DNA of 52,846 nucleotides from Metasolibacillus meyeri (GCF_003049505.1 NZ_PYWN01000045.1:1-52846), one strand, 5' to 3'. Positions 19,071 through 28,198 are shown, counted from the first letter of the stretch. Translations and numbers: made by a program. Notes: generated from the sequence alone by a model not told the origin.

Positions 19071-19706
19071 TTATAATACTATTTCAATGAAAGTTGTCGC
19101 ATTCGATTCAGATAGTACCGCATCTACTTCCGATTCAAATTCCTCAATCTTTGCTGTTAATTGATCGATTTTCGTTTTTACATGCAATGGGTCAATTAAC
19201 TCAAATTCATTTCTTTTCATAAATGTTTCTGTATGTAATTTGACTTCCTCTGGTGTTTGCTTATCTTTATTACCTAAAATATTCACTAAGTATGTTTCTA
19301 GCTTTTCAGGTAGTACACCATTTTCACTCGCTACCACCTCTGTCGCATGACGATATTGCTTTCTCATCGTTTCTACTAGCTTTTTCTCAAGGTTAATGGA
19401 CTGCTTACGCTCAATTGCTTCTGCTACAGTCATTGTCACATCACCAATCGTCACAATCGTTTGTGCATTTGACATGACAACGAGTGACTTAATGCGATTG
19501 CGATATTGAATTAAGCTTTGCACCTTATCATAAGAGGCTTGCATTTGCTTCGTGTATTCACCGATTTCCATACCATTAATTTTGCTGTTACTTTTGCGAT
19601 TTGCAACAATTACGTCAACCTGCTTTGTTGCCTCTTCAATACGCTTTGTTAATAGCTTAAGTTCTGTTAATGCACGATGAATGGACATTTTTTTCGTATT
19701 TGCCAT
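19071..19706 (-). CDS. Coiled-coil conserved protein, phage-protein-like
   Basis: This is a 211-aa, charged, largely helical protein with GGGAGGGATATA before the ATG at 19706. Pattern elements are RALTELKLLTKRIEEA at the start, a middle NAQTIVTIGDVTMTVAEAIE, and FELIDPLHVKTKIDQL followed by VDAVLSESNATTFIEI at the end. From memory this layout is found in hypothetical proteins of large Bacillus phages and their prophages. I cannot name a function. It stands alone here with no phage neighbours, so it would be a domesticated or stray gene if that link holds. Confidence 0.55.
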   Translation of the reverse strand: MANTKKMSIHRALTELKLLTKRIEEATKQVDVIVANRKSNSKINGMEIGEYTKQMQASYDKVQSLIQYRNRIKSLVVMSNAQTIVTIGDVTMTVAEAIERKQSINLEKKLVETMRKQYRHATEVVASENGVLPEKLETYLVNILGNKDKQTPEEVKLHTETFMKRNEFELIDPLHVKTKIDQLTAKIEEFESEVDAVLSESNATTFIEIVL

Positions 19707-19813
19707 TTATATCCCTCCCTGAACTAATACGAGAAATTGTATATTATTATAGATGTACAGTCAATTATAGTGCATAATTAATATAGCGAAATTTATTAAG
19801 GAGATTTAATAGT

Positions 19814-20347
19814 ATGAACTTTTCAATTCGACAAGAGCGTCCTACAGATTATGAAATTACTGAGGATGTAATACGTCAAGCTTTTTTAGATGAGGATATG
19901 AGCGATCAGAAGGAGCATTTCCTTGTTCAGCGCATCCGTCAATCCTCCGCTTTTATTCCTGAACTGTCGTTAGTTGCAGTTGATTACGATAATCAAATTA
20001 TCGGCCATATTTTACTATCGAAAATTACGATTGAAAATGATGGAAGGTCCGTTGACTCTTTAGCACTTGCACCCGTATCTGTTTTACCATTATTTCAACA
20101 TAAAGGAATCGGTAGTCAGTTAATTAAAGATGTCTTACAAAAAGCCGCTGAAATCGGGCAGCAGTCTGTCATTGTTCTAGGACATGCAGCCTATTACCCA
20201 AAATTCGGCTTCCGCCAAGCAAAAGAGTGGAATATTGTTGCTCCATTTGAAGTGCCAAGTGAAATTTTTATGGCACTTGAATTAGTGCCGAATGCATTGC
20301 AAAATGTGCAAGGCACTATTCGCTATTCAGATGCGTTTGAGGGTTAA
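19814..20347 (+). CDS. GNAT-family N-acetyltransferase (YhbS-like)
   Basis: This 177-aa protein has AAGGAGATTTAATAGT before the ATG at 19814. It shows the GNAT acetyl-CoA motif (VLPLFQHKGIGSQLIKD, with Q-x-x-G-I-G) and the later LGHAAYYPKFGF element typical of the YhbS subgroup. The acceptor substrate is unknown. The regulator starts 14 nt downstream, so the two are probably co-transcribed. Confidence 0.85.
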   Translation: MNFSIRQERPTDYEITEDVIRQAFLDEDMSDQKEHFLVQRIRQSSAFIPELSLVAVDYDNQIIGHILLSKITIENDGRSVDSLALAPVSVLPLFQHKGIGSQLIKDVLQKAAEIGQQSVIVLGHAAYYPKFGFRQAKEWNIVAPFEVPSEIFMALELVPNALQNVQGTIRYSDAFEG

Positions 20348-20361
20348 GAAAAAGGAGGCCT

Positions 20362-21666
20362 ATGATGTTTACAGTTGGCGTAATTGGCTCTGCGACATCT
20401 GTGCATAAAGTCATCTCACTTGCACAAAATTTAAAACTGAAAGTGCGCTTTATTGCATTGCCTTATAAAAACTTTCAAGAAACAGCGCAAATCATTCAAG
20501 CACATGACCATGAAGTTGATTTTTGGTTTCCAACAGGACAGTTGCCGTACGCAATTGCAAAGGAATATTTGCAAACAGATGACTATTTAATACCCATTCA
20601 AAACAATGAGGCAAGCTTATATAAAGCCTTTTTGGAAGCTGCTCATCATTCTAAACTGTTTTTACAACAGCTAAGCATTGATGAATTATCCAAACAAGCT
20701 GTAGATGATGCGTTGATGCAATTAAACCTTGCCTCATCTCATATCTATTTAAAAATTTATGATACAGCGACAACAGCAGCAGAGCTAGTCGCCTTTCATA
20801 AACAGTTATGGGATGAAGGCAAAACATGCGGTGCCATTACAAGCTTTGAAGCGGTTTATACAGAATTACAGCAGCTTGCCATTCCTGTTTATTGGTATTC
20901 CATCAGCCATTCAGAAATTCTACATGCTTGTAAAGTGTTAGAGGAAAAAATAAAAACCTCGTTCTTTAAAGATACACAAATCGGCATTTGCATTATCACA
21001 ATTGAAGAAATCGAGGCAGATATTTCACAGATTCGTCCATATACACAGCAATATTTAACGCTGCAAATAAAGGAAATATTAATTAATTTAAGCGAGCATA
21101 TCGACGGCTTTTTAACGGAGCAAGGCGAACATCGCTATATCATTTTTAGCACACGTGGTGCCATCGAGAAAAACTTCTCGCTTGTTCGTCAAAAAATACA
21201 AGAGCTTAAGCTACTAGCCAATAAACATATTATTACAGGTATCGGCTATGGTGAAACTGCTTTAGCGGCTGAAATGAATGCTGCGACTGCGAACCAACAT
21301 TCTCGCCAGCATGAACAACATGAGCTATTTATTATTCAAGAAGATGGAACGATGATTGAGCATTTCGGACATAGTCGAGAGCTAATGTACACGAATAAAT
21401 TGTTAGACACACCATCACTTGAAGCTTTGAAGGAAGCAAATATTAGCATGCGCACCTACAATCGCATTCAAGCATTGCTTTTAAAGCTAGGCACAGAGCA
21501 TTTCACGACGCTCGATTTAACAAATCATTTAAATATGGAAAATCGCAACGCGAGACGCATCGTTACCAACTTAAGCAAAGCAGGCTTAATCGAATATGTT
21601 GGTGAATCTACCCATCATGTCAAAGGAAGACCACGTAAAGTGTATCGCTTTGTACCACATAAATAG
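20362..21666 (+). CDS. Three-part transcriptional regulator (sensor, degenerate GGDEF-like, winged helix)
   Basis: The start is ATG 20362, or the next codon ATG at 20365, behind AAAGGAGGCCT. The 434-aa protein has an N-terminal Rossmann-like sensor part (TVGVIGSATSVHKVISLAQ) and a middle domain (about 205-330) that resembles a GGDEF/nucleotide-cyclase fold without the catalytic signature. The C-terminal winged helix (about 355-434) includes LDLTNHLNMENRNARRIVTNLSKAGLI and a GRPRKVYRF wing. It converges on the argH-nhaC operon. It is the best local candidate for the factor that reads the palindrome at 24750. The ligand is not known. Confidence 0.65.
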   Translation: MMFTVGVIGSATSVHKVISLAQNLKLKVRFIALPYKNFQETAQIIQAHDHEVDFWFPTGQLPYAIAKEYLQTDDYLIPIQNNEASLYKAFLEAAHHSKLFLQQLSIDELSKQAVDDALMQLNLASSHIYLKIYDTATTAAELVAFHKQLWDEGKTCGAITSFEAVYTELQQLAIPVYWYSISHSEILHACKVLEEKIKTSFFKDTQIGICIITIEEIEADISQIRPYTQQYLTLQIKEILINLSEHIDGFLTEQGEHRYIIFSTRGAIEKNFSLVRQKIQELKLLANKHIITGIGYGETALAAEMNAATANQHSRQHEQHELFIIQEDGTMIEHFGHSRELMYTNKLLDTPSLEALKEANISMRTYNRIQALLLKLGTEHFTTLDLTNHLNMENRNARRIVTNLSKAGLIEYVGESTHHVKGRPRKVYRFVPHK

Positions 21667-21667
21667 G

Positions 21668-21706
21668 AGCTGTATGAAAAGATGGTGTCTTTTCATATAG
21701 CTCTTT
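21668..21706 (+). terminator. Terminator after the regulator gene
   Basis: AGCTGTATGAAAAGA pairs with TCTTTTCATATAGCT around TGGTG, followed by CTTTCT. It lies directly after the stop at 21666 and before the repeat array. Confidence 0.7.
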
Positions 21707-21708
21707 CT

Positions 21709-21825
21709 AGTTCAAAAGATATAATTCGCCCGCAAGATAGATGAATTCGCCCGTGAGACATCCATATTCGCCCGTTAAACTGTGGAATTCGCCCGTAAGA
21801 CGCTTAAATTCGCTCGTTAAAAAGC
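21709..21825. repeat. 21-nt period repeat array, locus 2 (five units)
   Basis: TTCGC begins at 21725, 21746, 21767, 21788 and 21809, exactly 21 nt apart. Units read approximately TTCGCCCGYRAGA plus 8 variable bases. The leader AGTTCAAAAG (21709-21718) lies 6 nt before the first unit, as at 11635. It is flanked by the regulator terminator and the 3' end of argH. Confidence 0.88.
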
Positions 21826-21864
21826 GTGTGGCCGAAAGTATTACCCTCGAACACACGCCTATTT

Positions 21865-23181
21865 CTATCGTAAATGAACCTTTGTCCCTTTATTTAAAAT
21901 GCTATCATAATCAATATATTCATAAATATCAGATTGAATGGCGCCACTAAACTGTTGTAGTTCTTGCAATGTTAAATCCTCAATACCTTTATTGTGGTCC
22001 TCACAATAAATCACAACCTTGCCGACGATGCTATGCGCATCTCTAAATGGCGTCCCTGCTTTTACTAAATAATCCGCTAACTCTGTCGCATTTAAAAATC
22101 CTTGCTTAACAGAGGCGCGCATTTTTTCTTCGTTGACCTTTAATGTGCGAATCATTTCCGTCATGATTTTTAAAGAAGCAAGTGTTGTATCAATCGCATA
22201 GAAGAACGATTCCTTTTCTTCTTGCATATCTTTATTGTACGTTAATGGTATGCCCTTCATCATCGTAAAGATAGAGAATAATGCGCCGTACACTTTCCCA
22301 GTTTTCCCGCGAATCAGCTCCGCCGCATCAGGGTTTTTCTTTTGTGGCATAATGCTGCTGCCCGTTGCGTAAGCATCATCAATTTCGATAAACTTAAACT
22401 CTTGGCTACACCATAAAATCAATTCTTCACTCATGCGGCTTAAATGCATCATAATAATCGAAAAATCAGAAGTTAATTCCAGTACATAATCACGCTCACT
22501 AACACCGTCCATAAAATTATCGACAGGCTTTGTAAAACCCAGCTCTTGTGTTGTAATCATGCGATCAATGCTATGCGTTGTGCCTGCAAGTGCACCACAG
22601 CCAAGTGGATTTTCATTTAATAGTTCAAGCGCATTTTGCACACGCTTTTGGTCGCGATTAAACATTTGATAATACGCCATTAAATGATGCTTAAATGTCA
22701 CAACCTGCGCTCTTTGCAAATGCGTATAACCTGGCATTATATACGGATTTTCTTCCGCCTTGTCCTTTAGCACTTGCTTAAACGCTTCCAACACTTCCAC
22801 CATTTCACGTGCTTTTTTACGTGCATACATTCTCGTATCAACTGCTGTTTGGTCATTGCGGCTACGTGCGGTATGCAGCTTTTTCCCGACATCCCCAATA
22901 CGCTTAATTAAATTCATTTCGACAAAGCTATGAATATCCTCATAGTCACCTTCAATTGGCAATTCACTACTTTCAATATCCGCTAAAATTCCTTTTAGCC
23001 CGTCTGAAATAAGCTCACCTTCTACGCTAGAAAGTATCTCGCACTGCACAAGCATTTTCACATGTGCTAAACTACCTGTAATATCCTCAAAATAAAGTCG
23101 TTGATCAATTTCTAATGAGCTATTAAACTCCTCCATCAAACTATTTTCTTCATTGCGAAAACGTCCGCCCCAAAGCTTCAT
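21865..23181 (-). CDS. argH: Argininosuccinate lyase family protein
   Basis: This 438-aa member of the fumarase/aspartase superfamily has ArgH landmarks: MKLWGGRF start, SRNDQ, TPxx-type GYTHLQRAQ, and the signature GSSIMPQKKNPD. The ArgH reaction splits argininosuccinate into arginine and fumarate. It is not next to argG or other arginine genes. Instead it follows nhaC by 4 nt in one operon, with its ribosome site (AGGGGGT) inside the end of nhaC. A lyase for a different N-succinyl-type amino acid, taken up by the transporter, is a reasonable alternative. Confidence 0.85.
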   Translation of the reverse strand: MKLWGGRFRNEENSLMEEFNSSLEIDQRLYFEDITGSLAHVKMLVQCEILSSVEGELISDGLKGILADIESSELPIEGDYEDIHSFVEMNLIKRIGDVGKKLHTARSRNDQTAVDTRMYARKKAREMVEVLEAFKQVLKDKAEENPYIMPGYTHLQRAQVVTFKHHLMAYYQMFNRDQKRVQNALELLNENPLGCGALAGTTHSIDRMITTQELGFTKPVDNFMDGVSERDYVLELTSDFSIIMMHLSRMSEELILWCSQEFKFIEIDDAYATGSSIMPQKKNPDAAELIRGKTGKVYGALFSIFTMMKGIPLTYNKDMQEEKESFFYAIDTTLASLKIMTEMIRTLKVNEEKMRASVKQGFLNATELADYLVKAGTPFRDAHSIVGKVVIYCEDHNKGIEDLTLQELQQFSGAIQSDIYEYIDYDSILNKGTKVHLR

Positions 23182-23185
23182 CTGT

Positions 23186-24715
23186 TTATACCCCCTCTAA
23201 TTCTTCTTTCTTCTCTCGATTTCTTGAAATTCGTCCTAAAATCAATGTGCCGATAATCATTAAAATAATCGCCAATACTGCTGTGTACACACTTTCATAC
23301 ATCCCAGCAACTAAAAAGGCAACTAATGTAACACATGCATTAAATAGCGCAATCGGAATTTGTGTTTTATTGTGATCCACATGGTCACAGCCTGCACCTG
23401 TTGATGATAAAATTGTCGTATCGGAAATCGGTGAACAGTGGTCCCCAAAAATACCACCTGAAATAACGGCACCAATTGCGATATAAACAGAAATATCCAT
23501 ATGATAGGCCAATGGAATCGCCAAAGGCATCATAATCGCGAATGTTCCCCAAGATGTACCACATGCAAAGGACATAATTGCTCCAAGAATAAAAATAATT
23601 GCTGGAATTAGCATGACAGGAATCGTGCCATCCATAACGCTTACTAAATAATTAGCCGTTCCTAGTTGCTCTAATACCGTGCCTAACGACCATGCTAATA
23701 CTAGGATAATCACAATATCCATCATGCGACGCATACCTGATACATAAATATCAAATGCTTCCATGAATTTCTTCACTTTATAAATAACCATTAATGCAAC
23801 AAGTACAGCTGCTGCTACTAAATAAGAAATACTTAATGCTACCCTAAATTCTCCACCGCTTACTGCTTTAAATGGGAACCCTTGAGGAACAAGCTGTGCA
23901 AATAACATAAATAGTAAAACTAAAATCGGTACAAATACAAGACTTGCCTTACTTGTCGTTTCTAAATATGTATTTGTCTCTGCTTTACGTAATGGCTTTG
24001 AATTCGCCCAATAAATTTCCCCTGTTTTTTCAATGCGTCGATCTGCTTTACGCATCGGACCAAACTCAGATTTTGTTAATAACATAATAGGTACAATTAA
24101 TACTGCTAGCATCGGATAAATATAAAATGGTAGCGCGTTCATAAAAGCATCCCAATCAGATTCTGCTACACCTAAACGCTCATACTCCTTACTAATCAAG
24201 CCCATAATATAAACGCCCCAGCCAATAAACGGAATCATCACAGCAACAGGTGAAGCGGTCGAGTCAATAATCCATGCCAACTTCTCACGCGATGCTCTTA
24301 GTTTATCGAAAATCGGCTCAAAAATTGGCCCGATAATTAATGGTGAACCTAAGTCAGAGAAAAAGATAACAAGCCCACCAAACCAAGTAGATAGCTGTGC
24401 GCTAATTTTCGTTTTAATGAAAGTAGAAATTTTCAGTGCAAATGCTCCTGCACCACCTGATTTCTCCATTAAGGCAACAAAACCACCGATAAATACAAGC
24501 AATGCTAAAACCGCCGCATTATAGCTATCTGTTGATTGAACAAAAATATAATCACCAACAATCAACTTGACAGCCTTCAAAATATTGCCGTTTAACAAAA
24601 TTAATATCCCTGTGAAAGCTCCTAGAAATAAAGAAATAATAACATTTCTTGTAATAAACGCTAAGGCAATCGCAACAACTGGTGGAATGATCGAAATCAA
24701 TCCGAATGTTTCCAT
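23186..24715 (-). CDS. NhaC-family antiporter / amino-acid exchanger
   Basis: This is a 509-aa polytopic protein with about 11-12 hydrophobic spans, read from the ATG at 24715 behind AAAGGGGGGATATGT. NhaC-family signatures include FSDLGSPLIIGPIFEP, ACGTSWGTFAIMMPLAIP and GDHCSPISDTTILSSTGA. NhaC relatives exchange Na+ for H+, and some exchange amino or organic acids (for example malate/lactate). Coupling to argH suggests transport of an amino-acid substrate or product of the lyase. It is the first gene of the operon, downstream of the palindrome at 24750-24769. Confidence 0.85.
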   Translation of the reverse strand: METFGLISIIPPVVAIALAFITRNVIISLFLGAFTGILILLNGNILKAVKLIVGDYIFVQSTDSYNAAVLALLVFIGGFVALMEKSGGAGAFALKISTFIKTKISAQLSTWFGGLVIFFSDLGSPLIIGPIFEPIFDKLRASREKLAWIIDSTASPVAVMIPFIGWGVYIMGLISKEYERLGVAESDWDAFMNALPFYIYPMLAVLIVPIMLLTKSEFGPMRKADRRIEKTGEIYWANSKPLRKAETNTYLETTSKASLVFVPILVLLFMLFAQLVPQGFPFKAVSGGEFRVALSISYLVAAAVLVALMVIYKVKKFMEAFDIYVSGMRRMMDIVIILVLAWSLGTVLEQLGTANYLVSVMDGTIPVMLIPAIIFILGAIMSFACGTSWGTFAIMMPLAIPLAYHMDISVYIAIGAVISGGIFGDHCSPISDTTILSSTGAGCDHVDHNKTQIPIALFNACVTLVAFLVAGMYESVYTAVLAIILMIIGTLILGRISRNREKKEELEGV

Positions 24716-24749
24716 ACATATCCCCCCTTTGAATGATGTATAAAATTAT

Positions 24750-24769
24750 TAAAGGGTAAATACCCTTTA
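24750..24769. promoter_or_regulatory. Perfect 20-bp palindrome, candidate operator of nhaC-argH
   Basis: TAAAGGGTA-AA-TACCCTTTA is a perfect inverted repeat with 9-bp half sites, 35-54 nt upstream of the nhaC start. An extra half-site-like TATCCTTTA follows at about 24772-24780. The position suits a repressor or activator dimer. Confidence 0.65.
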
Positions 24770-24823
24770 TTTATCCTTTATTATAATCTGAAAATTTCTA
24801 CTTTACAATCAATTTTTAATAAA

Positions 24824-24876
24824 AAAAGCTATCTAATCAGTAAACTAACATATCACTGATTAGATAGCTTTTCGTA
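24824..24876 (-). terminator. Terminator after the thiolase gene
   Basis: A 17-bp perfect stem (24824-24840 with 24856-24872) with a 15-nt loop is flanked by runs of A on the left, which read as T on the minus strand. It lies about 100 nt past the thiolase stop and upstream of the nhaC promoter region. Confidence 0.8.
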
Positions 24877-24976
24877 TTCTTTTAAAACACTAATCTATTA
24901 AATTTGTATGGTCAAAAACACTCACATTTAAAGGCTTTTAATCCAGCTTGATTAATCGCTTATCATATTAACTCAT

Positions 24977-26128
24977 TTATAGTCGCTCAATAATTGTGGC
25001 ATTCGCCATGCCCATTCCTTCACAAATTGCGAGTAAACCGTAACGCTGCTGTTCACGTTGCATGCGATATAGCATTGTCGTTAAAAGCTTTGTACCTGTC
25101 GCACCCAGTGGATGTCCTAATGCAATCGCTCCACCATCTACGTTTAGTTTTTCCATATCCGCTCCTGTATCCCTTGCCCAAGCAAGAGGCACTGGCGCAA
25201 ACGCTTCATTGACCTCATATGTATCAATATCTGCTAAAGATAGCCCAGCTTTCAACAACGCTTTCTCTGTCGCTGCAATAGGACCTGTTAACATCAATGT
25301 CGGGTCAGAGCCTACAACTGCGCGCGCAACAATTCGTGCTAATGGCTTAACAGCAAGCGCTTCTGCTCGTTCACGTGACATCAATAAAACTGCGGAAGCG
25401 CCATCACTCATTTGACTTGCATTGCCTGCTGTAATCACACCGTCCTCTTGGAATACAGTTTTTAAGCTACTTAAGCTTTCCATTGTTGTATCCTGTCTTG
25501 GTCCCTCATCCGTATCAAAAATAAAAGTTTCACCTGCTTCATTTTGTACTTCGATTGCAACGATTTCATCTTTAAAATGCCCCTGTGCAATCGCTTTTAA
25601 TGCTCGCTGATGACTTTTAACGGCATATTCATTTAATTGCTTTGCACTCTGCCCCCACTTATCAGCAATGCGCTCTGCTGATAAGCCTTGATGAATGATT
25701 TCATGCTGCTTTGTTAGCTGCTCACTAGGTGTAACCCCCATATAATTCGATCCCATCACCATACGGGTCATGCTTTCTACACCGCCTGCAATGACAATAT
25801 CCATATCACCTGATAAAATGGCCTGTGTAGCAAAATGGACCGCTTGTTGGCTTGAGCCACATTGTCGATCAATTGTTACACCTGGTACGTGAATTGGAAA
25901 ACCCGCAATTAATAAAGCCGTGCGTGCAATATTTCCTGCTTGCTCCGCACTTTGTGTCACACAGCCTAAAATGACATCCTCCACATCGGCTTTCTCAATA
26001 CCTGCACGCTTCACAACCTCGTCTAACACGACAGCAGCTAAATCATCTGCTCTCATTTTACTCAGTGCCCCTTTACGTCTCCCAACAGCCGTTCTTGTTG
26101 CTGCTACAATGACTACTTCACGCATCAT
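24977..26128 (-). CDS. Thiolase (acetyl-CoA C-acyltransferase)
   Basis: This protein is about 383 aa. ATGs occur at 26134, 26128 and 26125. AAGGGG is best spaced from 26128. All catalytic residues are visible: nucleophile Cys in DRQCGSS (about 90), His in GHPLGATG and the second Cys near the C-terminus in CEGMGMA. Thiolases either cleave 3-ketoacyl-CoA in beta-oxidation or condense two acetyl-CoA. With no dehydrogenase or hydratase neighbour, the direction cannot be told. It has its own strong terminator and follows the TOPRIM gene by 20 nt, but is probably unrelated to it. Confidence 0.88.
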   Translation of the reverse strand: MMREVVIVAATRTAVGRRKGALSKMRADDLAAVVLDEVVKRAGIEKADVEDVILGCVTQSAEQAGNIARTALLIAGFPIHVPGVTIDRQCGSSQQAVHFATQAILSGDMDIVIAGGVESMTRMVMGSNYMGVTPSEQLTKQHEIIHQGLSAERIADKWGQSAKQLNEYAVKSHQRALKAIAQGHFKDEIVAIEVQNEAGETFIFDTDEGPRQDTTMESLSSLKTVFQEDGVITAGNASQMSDGASAVLLMSRERAEALAVKPLARIVARAVVGSDPTLMLTGPIAATEKALLKAGLSLADIDTYEVNEAFAPVPLAWARDTGADMEKLNVDGGAIALGHPLGATGTKLLTTMLYRMQREQQRYGLLAICEGMGMANATIIERL

Positions 26129-26148
26129 AAACATCCCCTTTGTTTAAA

Positions 26149-26877
26149 TTATATATGCTTTGAATCATTCTCTAAAAACTGAAACATGAGCGAAGCATTT
26201 GTATACTGCTTAAGAGAATTCATATTTTCCGCAATAAACTCCCAGCTTTTTTCATGTGCCATGCTGTATTCATCCTGCTGTTCAACTGGCATATATTGTG
26301 CTAAAAATTGCTCAATTGGCATTTCTAACGTTTCTAAAAAATTCTCTATCTTTTCGAACTTATCCTCTTTACATGGATTCATCTCATTAAATACAACATG
26401 CTCTAAATGACGAGAGAAATAATAGGCTTGATAAGCATATTGTGCAATCTGAGTTGCCTTACTCATCGTATGCACATTGCGCGACCTAATTTCATTGCGC
26501 TCTTCAATTCTGCTCTTCTGCTCCTCCGAATTGACCGTTATACATTCTGCATTATACTGTGTCAAAATAGATTGCTCCGCATCGACTGTAATATGCTCTG
26601 GTGCTATAAAACAGCCATCTGTATCAAGTATGTGCAGCACCGCTAATACATTGGAAGGCTTAAATTTGCGCTTCATTAATATTTCTTTTACTTTCTCTCC
26701 AATAACCTCTTTGATGGCTTGCTCTTTTCTCTCCCTTTGATAAAAAATATCGCCGTGCTGTGGCTCAAAACGAATTTCTTTCTCTTTAAATAACTGCCTT
26801 AAACGCTCAATTAGTAGCAATTCATCAGTGTCGCCCTCGACCAATAAAATAACAACCTTTTTTTGTGCTTTAGCCAA
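26149..26877 (-). CDS. TOPRIM-like protein, partner of the AAA ATPase
   Basis: This is a 242-aa protein starting with TTG at 26877, with CAGGT 8 nt upstream. It overlaps the ATPase gene by 8 nt. The start VVILLVEGDTDELLL carries the TOPRIM glutamate (residue 14) and ILDTDGCF the DxD (residues 85/87), the metal site of OLD/RloB/topoisomerase-primase nucleases. The rest is charged and helical. Paired ATPase + TOPRIM genes occur in phage-defence systems such as PARIS (AriA/AriB) and AbiL. I could not place this pair in a named family. Confidence 0.65.
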   Translation of the reverse strand: MAKAQKKVVILLVEGDTDELLLIERLRQLFKEKEIRFEPQHGDIFYQRERKEQAIKEVIGEKVKEILMKRKFKPSNVLAVLHILDTDGCFIAPEHITVDAEQSILTQYNAECITVNSEEQKSRIEERNEIRSRNVHTMSKATQIAQYAYQAYYFSRHLEHVVFNEMNPCKEDKFEKIENFLETLEMPIEQFLAQYMPVEQQDEYSMAHEKSWEFIAENMNSLKQYTNASLMFQFLENDSKHI

Positions 26878-28198
26878 TTATTTTACCTGCTTTCCTAAAT
26901 GACTTTTTGATATCATACATATTCGTTTCGTTATACAATGCCTCATCTTGTCCACCTAATTGGATAGCCCTTAAGTAAATATCACGCGCATTGCTTAATT
27001 TTTTCACACCTTTTAGTTGCAAATAACGTTCTTCCTCATTCAATGTTGTAAACCATAGATTTTCGAAAGGAAGCACTTCTAAAATCCTTAAATTATGCGA
27101 TGTGAAAAATAATTGACCCTTGCCATTGTCATGAATAATCTCTAGCATTTCTCCTAATAAATATTCAAAAATACCCGCATCTAATTCATCAATAACGACA
27201 CAAGCGTTTGGATTATTATAAGCAGCAATCAATGTGCTTAAAATCGAAATAATTTTCAATACGCCTTGTGATTCGCTACGCAATGGCAATTCTATCTCGT
27301 TTTTTACCGATAAAAATTCGAAGCGTACACCATCTTCACCACTCGGCATTTTCTCGCGATTCATTTCTCGAACCTTTATAAAAAGCCCTGGAATAATTGT
27401 TGTAAGGACGATATTCGTTTGTGCAACAACCTTTTCAATTGTTGCGAACATTTCCATCGGCAATAGCATCGTATCTCTTAATTCATAAGGTATATTGCCT
27501 CTTACCCCGTCCATATGAATGCTTAATGGCATAACTAGATTTGCAACGAGTAAGCCATAATGAATCGTGTCAATGACATGGAAATCTTTATTAAAATCCT
27601 CTTTCAAATTCTTTATTAATTCGTTTTCCTCTTCATTACAAAACGATGTCAGTACATTTGCTAACTCTTTGCGGAAAATAAAGGATGTCGCATTTTCCTC
27701 TGCTAAATAATTGGCTACCATCAAATGGACCCTATGATTTTCGTGAAAGGATTGCATTTTTTTATTGCGAATCGAGATGTTATCCCCCCGCTTTGTCACA
27801 AGCTCTTTATAACGTTTGCCACTTTTATTTTCCTTATAAGATAACACTTCGCGAAAAACCTTTAATGTTTCAGCTCCCTCTTGCAGTTCCACAAAATACT
27901 GTACAAAATATTGCCCAAATTTATTCGTTATAAGAAATTCCATGTGCAATTCAATGCTTTTTTCTTTAAAATAAATAAGCTTTTGCCCGTTATCAGGTAA
28001 TGTTTTTGCTTGTAGCAGTGCTTTTAACAGGCTAAATGCTTCCACTACAGCCGTTTTCCCTGAACCATTTTGCCCGTAAAATCCGACCACATTCGCTTTG
28101 CCTTGATTAAGAAAAGTTGAGTTTGTTTGAAATGTGCCGTGCTTTACATTTTTCAAGCATTGAATTGTGACATGACGAACCCTTATAATTGTGTCCAA
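26870..28198 (-). CDS. AAA/SMC-like ATPase (OLD/RloA type)
   Basis: The frame can open at TTG 28228, but TTG 28198 has GGAGG exactly 7 nt upstream and is preferred (442 aa). Walker A is GQNGSGKT (42-49 from that start), Walker B is VVIDELDAG (about 334) and the switch His is in FFTSHNLRIL. The insertion between the motifs is long and helical, as in AAA_15/AAA_21 overcoming-lysogeny-like ATPases. It is translationally coupled to the TOPRIM gene by an 8-nt overlap. ATP-driven sensing that unleashes a TOPRIM nuclease is the obvious model, by analogy only. Confidence 0.75.
   Translation of the reverse strand: MDTIIRVRHVTIQCLKNVKHGTFQTNSTFLNQGKANVVGFYGQNGSGKTAVVEAFSLLKALLQAKTLPDNGQKLIYFKEKSIELHMEFLITNKFGQYFVQYFVELQEGAETLKVFREVLSYKENKSGKRYKELVTKRGDNISIRNKKMQSFHENHRVHLMVANYLAEENATSFIFRKELANVLTSFCNEEENELIKNLKEDFNKDFHVIDTIHYGLLVANLVMPLSIHMDGVRGNIPYELRDTMLLPMEMFATIEKVVAQTNIVLTTIIPGLFIKVREMNREKMPSGEDGVRFEFLSVKNEIELPLRSESQGVLKIISILSTLIAAYNNPNACVVIDELDAGIFEYLLGEMLEIIHDNGKGQLFFTSHNLRILEVLPFENLWFTTLNEEERYLQLKGVKKLSNARDIYLRAIQLGGQDEALYNETNMYDIKKSFRKAGKIIG

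Noticed and set aside
21709-21825. CRISPR array.
   Set aside because: The conserved part is only about 13 nt, the spacers are about 8 nt, and there are no cas genes.
21741-21950. Plus-strand ORF across the 21-nt repeats.
   Set aside because: The heptad peptide is a by-product of the 21-nt period. There is no ribosome site, and the second repeat locus carries no matching ORF.
24994-25610. Plus-strand ORFs inside the thiolase gene.
   Set aside because: They are antisense shadows of a clearly conserved enzyme.
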